Positions 40,201 to 48,963 of a stretch of 64,000 nt of DNA are shown piece by piece. Below the pieces are notes generated by a model. It made no database searches and had not been told where the DNA came from. It was given only the letters and a program-made list of their open reading frames with translations. Both the position numbers and the translations under genes were made by a program. Position 1 is the stretch's first letter. The number at the start of each line of letters is the position of its first letter. The stretch lies in contig JADWOT020000002.1 in assembly GCA_036345935.2 (NCBI GenBank), positions 17,731,254-17,795,253 of the forward strand, in the 5' to 3' direction. The DNA is from Taenia hydatigena (Eukaryota; Platyhelminthes; Cestoda; Cyclophyllidea; Taeniidae).

Positions 40201-42355
40201 ATTGAACATTCAACAATTTGAGAATTCTGACACCGGCGTTACTGCAGCGAACTACCTGCAGTTTAAATGCTCAAGGTTTAAACGCACTCATAGACAGTGG
40301 AGCTATCAAGATGCAACCGGTATCTAAAAATCAAAACACTTGGGCATGAGAGAAATTAATCTAAGCACAGATCAAAGGTTCATACAACTATTATACTACT
40401 TATTTTACAAACTTTTGCAAATTACTATGTTAACCAAAGTATGCAAAAAATAAACAAAAGCATAACAACACCGCATCGCTCGTGCGTGTGTTTACATTTT
40501 ACTAAAAATAGTAAGTGAGGTGCATTGCAAAATTTTTTTAAAGGATGAGCAGAAGGGTCTGGAAATGGCCAACTTACCTGAAAACACACGTAAATTGCAG
40601 GCAGAATAAATAAGCAACTGCTTGAGCTCATCAATTCATATTTTAGCACATATTTTCAGCAGACTTGAGTTAAAACCTGTCTTTGTGTCTTTACAACTCA
40701 TAGTATCGCCTAAGCGGTGTTTGCGCCCCACTTGGCAAGAAGTCAGTTTTCTAAGAATATTTCGATACTACTTGTAGTCGCCAGTAAAAAACATTTAGGT
40801 AGAGCATTTAAAATCGATTCCACTTTGTCTTAAGTATGCAGTTAGACAGCATATAACTAATCATCAGCGAATTTTAGCCGATAGACACTTCGTTCTCACT
40901 TTCAATCCTCTGATCTGCATCAAGACTAATATCAAGCATGGGATTATTGGGTAGCAAATTAGCCCTGACAAAATCACAATCCAGGATTGGGAAGTCAAAG
41001 TAATCAAGTACGGCATGCAATTGCATGATTGGTTGCCGATCCACTTATCCAGATAAAATCCTACACTAAAGAACGATTGATGGATGTTATACTTAACTCT
41101 ACACAACTGGGGTTGGTCAAGTATATTTGCACACTCTGCAGTGTAGCTGTCGCTGAATGGCTATTCTTCAGAGTCCCGTGTAATTGTTGTTAGCGCATTC
41201 ACCTGTGATTCTAAATCAAGTGCGTTTGAAAACGAATTAATTCCATTTTAAACACTGCCAGGCTACCGATCACAACTACAGTTTTGAGCAATTCGAATTA
41301 CATTTGAACCAGTATTGCCTTCCATAAGTTTAAAGGACTTCGGTTTACAGCCATTATCACACACTTTGTCTTTAGGCACACTTTCTGTTAGACAAGTTTA
41401 TCGAATGTGCTTTCAATCAGTGCACATCCGAAGCATAAAATAATGCTATCCTCTGACTCAGAGAACTTATTCGTCGTGAAGGTGACTGCGAAAGGAACAG
41501 TCTTCGAGTGCAGAGGTAATTGTCGGCATATAAACGTTAAATATTTAACACGCAGGCGCTAGTAAGCCAGACCGAGAGTCATGGTCAGCGGATATGGAGG
41601 ATAACACCCCATTCAATGTTGCGATCTCTTCCACTGCTTTGTAAACACTGACTTGCAGTAACGATTTGAGCATCCGAAGTATAGGATTAGAAAGCATATA
41701 AGAAAATTGAGTAGTGAATATGGAGCACGCAATGATAACGGGGAGCTACAAAGATGATAGACGAAAAACTGAGGAATTTATGGCAAGGCGTGAGGTTGGT
41801 TAGAGTAGGCAGGGTGGCAAGTGGACGGTTCAAAATTTAGTGCCAAAAATTAAATCACTACAAGTCGAAAGATTTAGACCTGAGTCCTTTCTTCTATGCC
41901 TGGAGAAATGCAAAGGCTCGGTAACTTGAAACCAAACTCAAGTGCATCAGTGAAGATGAGGCGGGCTTCAGTCGGACATGGTTTATGCAAGACCCATTCC
42001 ATGTGGCCAATTGCCAGAGAATTCCAGAAAGTGCACTGTCCTTCGATCCTAACTTCAAGCAAAATTCGTAACTAAAAATTAAAGACCCAAATACGCACTT
42101 TAACCTCTAAGTCAGGAAAATGCGTTTTCTCGCAAATAAAAATTCGAGACGCAAGAGCACAGAAAAGTTGCTCATCTATCAAAAGGGCTGCGACGTGTAA
42201 CTCATAATTCGGCAAGACCTGTGTGTTATGCATTGCCAAATCCGTGCATTCATTTCTGATTGTCCTCATCACGTCTACCCGGAAGCGCAATACAGCCGCT
42301 ACAGCAAACACAATAACACATGAAGAACACTGCTCAAATCAGTTGGGATGAAAGT
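37243..42355. other. left arm interior, no supported gene
   Basis: Open frames of 65-109 codons occur, all mirrored in the right arm, several overlapping on opposite strands (for example 39,469-39,817). Two protein-like scraps are worth naming: AERNRLTFQNWPERSS (minus, near 38,100), faintly like the start of a BIR domain, and CTDLAMHNTQVLPNYELHVA (minus, near 42,200), faintly like a class C receptor ligand-binding domain. Neither extends far enough to call. Confidence 0.5.
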
Positions 42356-42361
42356 TTTATT
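42356..42361 (-). promoter_or_regulatory. poly(A) signal of left Trp-rich gene
   Basis: TTTATT on the plus strand is AATAAA on the minus strand, about 150 nt after the stop codon, at the same place as in the other two copies (context ttttcaataaaactttcat). Confidence 0.75.
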
Positions 42362-42508
42362 GAAAATCAACGCCAGTAGCATTTGTTACTGATTCAACAC
42401 AAAATAATGGTGACAGAGGAGAATGTGTACAGCATCCACTAGCTCATCCACCACCATGACATTCAAAGGCACCTTCACTATCGCCGGTGTGAGCACAAGC
42501 TCAGTCGT

Positions 42509-42706
42509 CTACCACCACTGCTGCGACCATCCCCACGGCTGCGCCCATTGCGGCGCCACTATAGGTGACCATGCATGAGGTATTCCCCACTGCGGCTTCT
42601 GCACCGGCCACCATCCACACTTCTCCTCACATTGTGGACTCTTCGCAACCTCAGTCCACGGTGCCCACTTCCACGGATACGGACACGACCAACTCCCACG
42701 CTCCAT
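42509..42706 (-). CDS. Trp-rich 65-residue protein, left copy
   Basis: Intronless frame of 65 codons starting at the first ATG after the TATA box. Identical to the right copy except for two replacements: Met42 to Ile, and Cys54 to Trp (TGC to TGG at 42,545). This copy therefore has 13 Trp and only three Cys (8, 26, 30). Motifs YPWKWAPW, CGWWPVQKPQW and QPWGWS.QWW are intact. There is no signal peptide and no family I recognise. Loss of the fourth Cys would leave an unpaired Cys if the protein is disulphide bonded. It sits 370 bp from the inner end of the left arm, transcribed away from the spacer. Confidence 0.7.
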   Translation of the reverse strand: MERGSWSCPYPWKWAPWTEVAKSPQCEEKCGWWPVQKPQWGIPHAWSPIVAPQWAQPWGWSQQWW

Positions 42707-42763
42707 TTCTTCGACTGTCTCTTTGCTTCGCTTGATATGACTTGTAAGCAGCACGGTGTCTGC

Positions 42764-42802
42764 TTATATACTCTGCTCATTGGTTCCAATTGTTGCACGT
42801 GA
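42764..42802 (-). promoter_or_regulatory. TATA box and TCACGT element, left Trp-rich gene
   Basis: On the minus strand TCACGT (42,802-42,797), CCAAT (42,783-42,779) and TATATAA (42,770-42,764) precede the ATG at 42,706, exactly as in the right copy. The more distal CACGTG is at 42,911-42,906. Confidence 0.7.
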
Positions 42803-43074
42803 CGTTCGTGCTAACTGCACTTCTACTATTGCGTTCGTGCTTCCCAACCCTCACCATCACTCTCGTGAATGGGACTTTAAGACATACCTAAAGCAGTTGA
42901 TTACTCACGTGCTCGTAACTCAAGGAGATAGAATTGTTTTTGACAGTGCACATATCGGCAACAAGATCAGTGTTAGCGGAGCGAGCTATAATAGCCTTGC
43001 TAAACAAACTGCTTACAACGCCCCATTACTCTGAAATGACTACAACTTAGGTGTCAAATACCCTCCTCACTGAC

Positions 43075-45380
43075 ATATATTTTTTAAGCAATGTCCAACG
43101 AATTCAAATAAGAATCCGTCATGATTTTGCCTAGTTTGCCGCCGCGAACATCATTTTCCGCAGAATATTCTAATATCCTCTTCAACCGCATTTCTTTCCT
43201 CCCGAACCTCGTATAGATGCTTATCATAACGGAAAAAGGCTGTTTACATCGCTTAGAAGTTTGTCATTGAATTGTCCCCTCTAAACCATTGATGCGCATT
43301 TTTGGTGCCTCATATTCGTTCTCTATTGGATTCACAAATGCTAAGAACCACCATTTGGCTTGCATTTCAACGTTTACTACACCTCTTGCATCTCTGCATT
43401 AACAGCATTACATAATTTGTCAATCTACCCTGTGATGGTATCACATGTCGTGGCATGTCAAGTATTTCCAGACCTATTCAAAAGTTGGCAACATGCAGAT
43501 GCCCAAATGATAAGCCTGATATATTAGCAGTGAAGAATGGGCTTTCTTAATTGTATAACCTATTTGCCTTTTGGTTTGAATTAATGTGACTTTGCTGAAC
43601 ACGTAAGGAAGCTAATGCTAAAATAAACTCCATCTTTTGATTGCATTACACCACGCGCTTACTATGATGCCCAGCCCTTCACTGAACACTTTCGTTTCAT
43701 TTTTGCTGTGAAAGATTTCCAAATTTCACTTTTGTTGCATAAACAAGCAGAGTTGAACAGCCAATTTAGTCAAGATTTGCTTGCAGACCGATGCGTGGAT
43801 ATATCAATCTCGGTGAGCCATGGTTATTCAGATACCCATCTGTGCTGAGCGTTAAGATCCTTCGTTTATCCTTAAAGGAGGCATTGTAAATAAACTCAGT
43901 TGCACAATTATTCTTGACCTACCCTGCTTTTATTTTAGTTTACGCACCGATGAGGACAATGCAAAGTAGTTTAGTGGAAAAGGACAACAGCACCTCGTGG
44001 AATAGGATAAAATTCGTCTAAGAAAATCAGCATAAGCTGGTGGCTTATGCTTAGAGGTTATTATAATCTTACCAACAAATTGTTCCTTAAAGTGAACAAT
44101 AATGCGACTTCGGGCAGTTATCAAACTGCGCATACACTGGTCGGAATTCCTAAGGTTCTCCTAATAGTAATAAATGAGACCATGCTGTTGTTAGCTTTAA
44201 TAATATAAGACAAAAATACAAATGCATGCATAAAATCAAGCGAATGCACTCTGGTTCGAAAAGAACATAGTTAAAGCCGAAGGTAGACTAGGTGATGTAA
44301 GATTATTGCGCATGTGTATGATAAGTCATTCCATTTCCACTCATTTATGCACACATACACACCAAATTTTTGCGTTCCATGAAATTAGGGTCTTGGTATT
44401 AATCTAAAATATCTTATTCATGTGTATTGCATGCAAACTGAAACAGCCCCTTAGGTTTTAAGGAAATCGTGAACGCAAGTAACTGTTGTGAAGAAAGTCG
44501 CCAATTAATGCAGTCACAGCAACTGACATCCGCTGTGCTCATCACACCGCCATATCCATGGTTTGAGCGCATACACGCACGCGCTGGGATGTTTCTTTCA
44601 GTTGACGCAACACGAGCACAAAATAAGAACACGAATATGTGCACAACTAATGGGTGTTCACATTTTACTTATGAACTAACTACGTATCATCCCCATACCT
44701 GAGCGGTCTCGTCCGCAGCGCGCATAAACTAATTCCTACACCGCCAATGCCACAGTGCATCTAGACTGCAGATCGAGTGTGGCTTTTAATGCATCTCTAA
44801 TTGTGCTCCGTAAAAAAAATTAATCTACGGAAGCTAAACTATTCGCGATGCTGTTAAGCATGCATTGCAAAACATTAACGCATCGAGTAAGCCAAAGTCT
44901 TCATAACAATCGCTTCTCAGGTTTGTCGATGGTAAACAGAATATTAACCTAGAAATGAATCGATTTTAACTGAAACCTTTTACAGATTATATTAATGGCG
45001 TGACCTCCCGGAATCGTGGAAGCCTGCAGCAGAGGACACGATATTCCATACCTCAAGATCAGTTCTTATTTCTTTATTGCCATCACATCATTAAAATATT
45101 TACAGGATTAATGGGGGCTATTAGTGCCTATCAAGAAGTTCATTGCTGTAAGAGAATAATCTTGACAGGTTAGTTGATTCGGACAGCTCGCTCCATAGTG
45201 ATAATTGACTAAAATTATGACTCAGTGCAGTATATGAAGGCCATTTCATAATACGAGAGACGATGTTTATGCATGTGCTTTCGAGTCTAATCCAAGCAAA
45301 TAAATACACGTGCATTTAAGCATCTGCGTATTTATCTGCATGCTACCTTCAGCGCTTTTAAATTTTTTCGGCGTATTTAT
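43075..45380. other. inverted-repeat spacer, no supported gene
   Basis: Unique sequence between the left arm and the middle duplicated unit. Open frames reach 77 codons and overlap on opposite strands (44,414-44,702); none is recognisable. Confidence 0.5.
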
Positions 45381-45870
45381 GTCAAGCGGTTCTTCTCTGG
45401 CCTTTTACCATCTCTGCAGATATTGCCAATGACCTTCTACACAGAGAGACCGTTGACGCGATTTGGTGATACATCGACGTTGACGTGAATTGCCATTAGT
45501 CAAACTACATCGCAAGCCATATCAGTGCAATGGGCGTAACCGTGATGTATTGGGCGTAGTTAAGATAACTAGACATTAAAATAGACTACGGGATCATGCG
45601 CAGCTATTGGATTAATTCAAGTGAGCACAAATTTAGTATTTCACTAACTGGTTTTCGCTTTAGGGGCATGTCAGTAAGGAGGGTGTTTGACACCTAAGTT
45701 GTAGTCAATGCAGATTAACGGGGTGCTGTAAGCAGTTTGTTCAGCAAAGCTATTATAGCTCGCTCCGCATCGGGATAAGATGGACAGTTTATACAAAATG
45801 CTGTCGCTAACACTGATCGTGTTGCCAACGTGTGCGCTGTCAAAACAATTCTATCTCCTTGAGTTACGAG

Positions 45871-46018
45871 CACGTGGGTGATCAACCGCTCTAGGCATAT
45901 CTTAAAGTCCCATTCACGAGAGTGATAGTGAGGGTTGGGAAGCACGAACGCAAAAGTAGAAGTGCAGTTAGCACTAACGTCACGTGAAACAAATGAAACC
46001 AAAGAGAAGAGTATATAA
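45871..46018 (+). promoter_or_regulatory. promoter of middle Trp-rich gene
   Basis: CACGTG at 45,871-45,876, TCACGTG at 45,980-45,986 and TATATAA at 46,012-46,018, then ATG at 46,076. The spacings (110 nt between the two CACGTG cores, 32 nt from TCACGT to TATA, 64 nt from TATA to ATG) are identical to the right copy although the intervening sequence has drifted. The CCAAT box of the right copy is changed to CCAAA here. Confidence 0.75.
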
Positions 46019-46075
46019 GTGAACACCCTCCAGCACACAAGTCAAATCAAACGAAGCAAAGAGACAGCCGAAGAA

Positions 46076-46273
46076 ATGGAGTGTGAGAGTTGGTCGTGTC
46101 CGTATCCGTGGAAGTGGGCACCGTGGATTGGGGTTGTGAAGAGCCCACAATGTGAGGAGAAGTGTGGATGGTGGCCGGTGCAGAAGCCGCAGTGGGGAAT
46201 GCCGCATGCATGGTCGCCTCTAGTGGCGCCGCAATGCGCGCAGCCGTGGGGATGGTCGCAGCAGTGGTGGTAG
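46076..46273 (+). CDS. Trp-rich 65-residue protein, middle copy
   Basis: Same length and design as the right copy with six replacements (R3C, G4E, T18I, E19G, A21V, I49L) and three silent changes in 198 bp. All 12 Trp and the four shared Cys are kept, and a fifth Cys is gained at position 3. The changes cluster in residues 3-21 outside the Trp motifs; residues 22-48 and 50-65 are unchanged. The coding part is clearly better conserved than its flanks, which supports a real, expressed protein. No signal peptide; function unknown. Confidence 0.75.
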   Translation: MECESWSCPYPWKWAPWIGVVKSPQCEEKCGWWPVQKPQWGMPHAWSPLVAPQCAQPWGWSQQWW

Positions 46274-46383
46274 ACGACTGAGTTTGTGTCATGGTGGTGG
46301 ATGAGCTAGTCGACGGTGTACACATTCTCCTCTGTTACCATTTTGCATTGAACCAGTAACGAATGCTGATAGCGTTGATTTTC

Positions 46384-46389
46384 AATAAA
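46384..46389 (+). promoter_or_regulatory. poly(A) signal of middle Trp-rich gene
   Basis: AATAAA 111 nt after the stop codon in a 20-bp context identical to the other copies. The 3' untranslated region is about 35 nt shorter than in the right copy because of one deletion. Confidence 0.75.
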
Positions 46390-46710
46390 ACTTTCATCCC
46401 TACTGATTTGAACAGTGTTCTTGATGAGCTGATGTGTTTGCTGTAGCTGTTGTATTGGGCATTCGGGTAGACGTGATGAAGACAATCAGAAATGATAATA
46501 CAGATTTGGTAATATATAGCACGCAGGTCTTGCCGAATTGTAAGTTACACGTCGCAGTCCTTCTGAGTAATGGGCAAATTTACTATGCATTTGAGCTTTG
46601 AATTTTTTGTTTGGGATACACCGCTCTTTTGCGGTTTAGAGGTTAAATTTCTTGCAGATTTGCTGTGTTTCTACTCACTTTTTTCTGTTTCTTAGCTTGT
46701 AATCCATTGG

Positions 46711-47730
46711 CACGTTTTGCTACTTTCTGGCAGTTCTTTTCTGCCGATCACCTCAGTGACAGACGATCAGATTGAATCAAACTTGAGTTTTTGCAAGCAT
46801 TATTACCTGTATGCATAGTTGACGGCAACGTATGGCACTCTGCCTCACTCTTTCAAAATTCACTGTTTGTCAACGCCTTTTCCTCCATGACCGGTCCTCT
46901 GCTTTACCGTACGACAAAATGGACAATGGTTTTTTTCCGCCCAGTCATTAATTGGCAGTACTTTGACACTTGGAGTAAAGGATAGCAATTTACTTACTCC
47001 GTTGATGCCACTGAATTGGCAAACGCTTAGTTTGAGTTAGGCTGTGCTTATGCGAGTCAAACACAATCAGCCACGCTTATGATTCGCGAAGGGAATATGT
47101 AATTCATGGAAAGATGATGTTGATCAAGGTAAGATATGGTCACTATTGTTTACGCAATCAAACGCAGACCGATTTTATTTCAGATTTGATGTTGAGTGGA
47201 GGACAATGACTTCAGCAAGGTGCTCTACATCACGAAGCTAGAGTGGGAGCTAAGGTCTGTGTGACCACAATCATCATACGTGGGCTGTGGACAATATCAG
47301 TAGCCCATAACTCTTATAATCCATCCATTTGGATCTCCACAAATGAAAAATAGAACGAAGAGTGGGCACGATCTTTGGAATGTGTGGAAAGACAGTCACG
47401 CAAATGATGATTTCAACCAAACCACAACACCTTGGTTTTCGGAGATCGGGAAATATCTGCAGTAAACTTCCCTCCCTCTTTACTTCACAAATACTTAACT
47501 TTTGTCAATGCTTTTTGGTGGCATTGTTACAAAATGTGCTTTTGACATGTGACATCGCTGAACGTATTACCAACGCAGTTTAAAGCCCTCACAATGAATT
47601 GCTTTGCGACCTTTGCCTTTCGTCTTTTAGATTCTTATTCAATATGCCCATTACATACTATCCAAGGCTATCATTTACGCCGATGTGGTCGATGCCGCCA
47701 AGTGGTTTTTCTCTGGCAGTTTAATATCTC
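46711..47730 (+). repeat. dispersed repeat, copy B
   Basis: Homologous to 18,250-18,950 in the same orientation, with about 250 extra bases around 46,985-47,235. It fills the space between the middle and right duplicated units and its end merges with the start of the right unit. A 64-codon frame (46,791-46,985) and a 73-codon frame (47,362-47,583) are not preserved in copy A. Confidence 0.75.
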
Positions 47731-48149
47731 TGCGGATATTACCAATGACCTTCTACAAAGATGGACCGTAAACGCGATTAGGTGATACATCGAAGTTTAT
47801 GTCTTTTGGCACCAGTTAAATCACACAGCAAGCCATTTCAACGTAATGGGAGCACCCTGATGTATGACGGGCACAGTTAAGCTAACTAGACATTAAAATG
47901 GACCACGGAATCATGCGCAGTTGTCGAATTAATTGAGATAATTACAAATTTAGTATTCCGCTCATTAGCCATTGCTTTAGGGGTACGTCAGTGAGGAGGG
48001 TATTTGACACCTAAGTTGTAGTCATTTCAGAGTAATGGGGCGTTGTAAGCAGTTTGTTTAGCAAGGCTATTATAGCTCGCTCCGCTAACACTGATCTTGT
48101 TGCCGATATGTGCACTGTCAAAAACAATTCTATCTCCTTGAGTTACGAG

Positions 48150-48297
48150 CACGTGAGTAATCAACTGCTTTAGGTATGTCTTAAAGTCCCATTCACGAGA
48201 GTGATGGTGAGGGTTGGGAAGCACGAACGCAATAGTAGAAGTGCAGTTAGCACGAACGTCACGTGCAACAATTGGAACCAATGAGCAGAGTATATAA
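48150..48297 (+). promoter_or_regulatory. promoter of right Trp-rich gene
   Basis: CACGTGA at 48,150-48,156 and TCACGTG at 48,259-48,265 form an inverted pair; CCAAT lies at 48,278-48,282 and TATATAA at 48,291-48,297, followed by ATG at 48,355. TCACGT a few tens of bases 5' of a TATA box is known from insect chorion genes and schistosome eggshell protein genes. The fixed spacing in three gene copies suggests the elements are functional; their role in vitelline-cell expression here is an inference. Confidence 0.75.
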
Positions 48298-48354
48298 GCA
48301 GACACCGTGCTGCGCACAAGTCATATCAAGCGAAGCAAAGAGACAGTCGAAGAA

Positions 48355-48552
48355 ATGGAGCGTGGGAGTTGGTCGTGTCCGTATCCGTGGAAGTGGGCAC
48401 CGTGGACTGAGGTTGCGAAGAGTCCACAATGTGAGGAGAAGTGTGGATGGTGGCCGGTGCAGAAGCCGCAGTGGGGAATGCCTCATGCATGGTCACCTAT
48501 AGTGGCGCCGCAATGCGCGCAGCCGTGGGGATGGTCGCAGCAGTGGTGGTAG
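48355..48552 (+). CDS. Trp-rich 65-residue protein, right copy
   Basis: Intronless, 65 codons, starting at the first ATG 64 nt after the TATA box. The protein has 12 Trp (positions 6, 12, 14, 17, 32, 33, 40, 46, 58, 60, 64, 65), ten Pro and four Cys (8, 26, 30, 54). Motifs are SWSCPYPWKWAPW near the start, CEEKCGWWPVQKPQWG in the middle and QPWGWSQQWW at the C-terminus. Charges nearly balance. There is no signal peptide or membrane segment. No family known to me has this composition; flatworm eggshell proteins are small, intronless and aromatic but are Tyr/Gly/Lys-rich and secreted. The preserved promoter, poly(A) signal and three intact copies argue that it is expressed. Function unknown. 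Confidence 0.8.
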   Translation: MERGSWSCPYPWKWAPWTEVAKSPQCEEKCGWWPVQKPQWGMPHAWSPIVAPQCAQPWGWSQQWW

Positions 48553-48699
48553 ACGACTGAGCTTGTGCTCACACCGGCGATAGTGAAGGTGCCTTTGAAT
48601 GCCATGGTGGTGGATGAGCTAGTGGATGCTGTACACATTCTCCTCTGTCACCATTATTTTGTGTTGAATCAGTAACAAATGCTACTGGCGTTGATTTTC

Positions 48700-48705
48700 A
48701 ATAAA
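48700..48705 (+). promoter_or_regulatory. poly(A) signal of right Trp-rich gene
   Basis: AATAAA 148 nt after the stop codon, in the block ttttcaataaaactttcatc shared by all copies. Confidence 0.75.
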
Positions 48706-48963
48706 ACTTTCATCCCAACTGATTTGAGCAGTGTTCTTCATGTGTTATTGTGTTTGCTGTAGCGGCTGTATTGCGCTTCCGGGTAGACGTGATGAGGACA
48801 ATCAGAAATGAATGCACGGATTTGGCAATGCATAACACACAGGTCTTGCCGAATTATGAGTTACACGTCGCAGCCCTTTTGATAGATGAGCAACTTTTCT
48901 GTGCTCTTGCGTCTCGAATTTTTATTTGCGAGAAAACGCATTTTCCTGACTTAGAGGTTAAAG

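Larger units (their letters stand above)
36298..43074 (+). repeat. left arm of large inverted repeat (6,777 bp)
   Basis: Every landmark in this arm maps to the right arm by position p to 91,061 minus p, so there is no net indel over 6,777 bp. Reading stretches of both arms I found only six mismatches: 37,566, 41,384, 42,545, 42,581, 42,746 and 42,747. The inner border is sharp: after ctcctcactgac the left arm continues in unrelated sequence. The outer border is an abrupt fall to about 80-85% identity. It is a very recent inverted duplication or an actively converted palindrome; an assembly artefact is possible but the mismatches argue against simple double inclusion of one read set. Confidence 0.97.
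45381..46650 (+). repeat. tandem duplicated unit, middle copy
   Basis: About 1.27 kb homologous in the same orientation to 47,697-48,963, from gtcaagcggttcttctctgg to tagaggttaaattt. It holds the middle Trp-rich gene with its promoter and poly(A) signal. Flanks differ at roughly 10-15% of positions with several small indels, whereas the 198-bp coding part differs at only nine positions from the right copy. Confidence 0.9.
47697..48963 (+). repeat. tandem duplicated unit, right copy
   Basis: Counterpart of 45,381-46,650. It runs without a break across position 47,987, where the right arm of the inverted repeat begins. The left arm, in contrast, loses this homology at 43,074. The right-hand unit is therefore the complete one. 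Confidence 0.9.

Noticed and set aside
42595..42673. Resemblance of PWKWAPW to the antimicrobial peptide indolicidin
   Set aside because: Only a four-residue PWKW match. The Trp-rich protein is near neutral, longer and lacks a secretion signal, so an antimicrobial role is not supported.
42756..43034. 92-codon plus-strand frame in the left arm (and 48,027-48,317 in the right) as a gene
   Set aside because: It runs antisense through the TATA and TCACGT elements of the Trp-rich gene and is frameshifted in the middle copy; conservation is better explained by the promoter.
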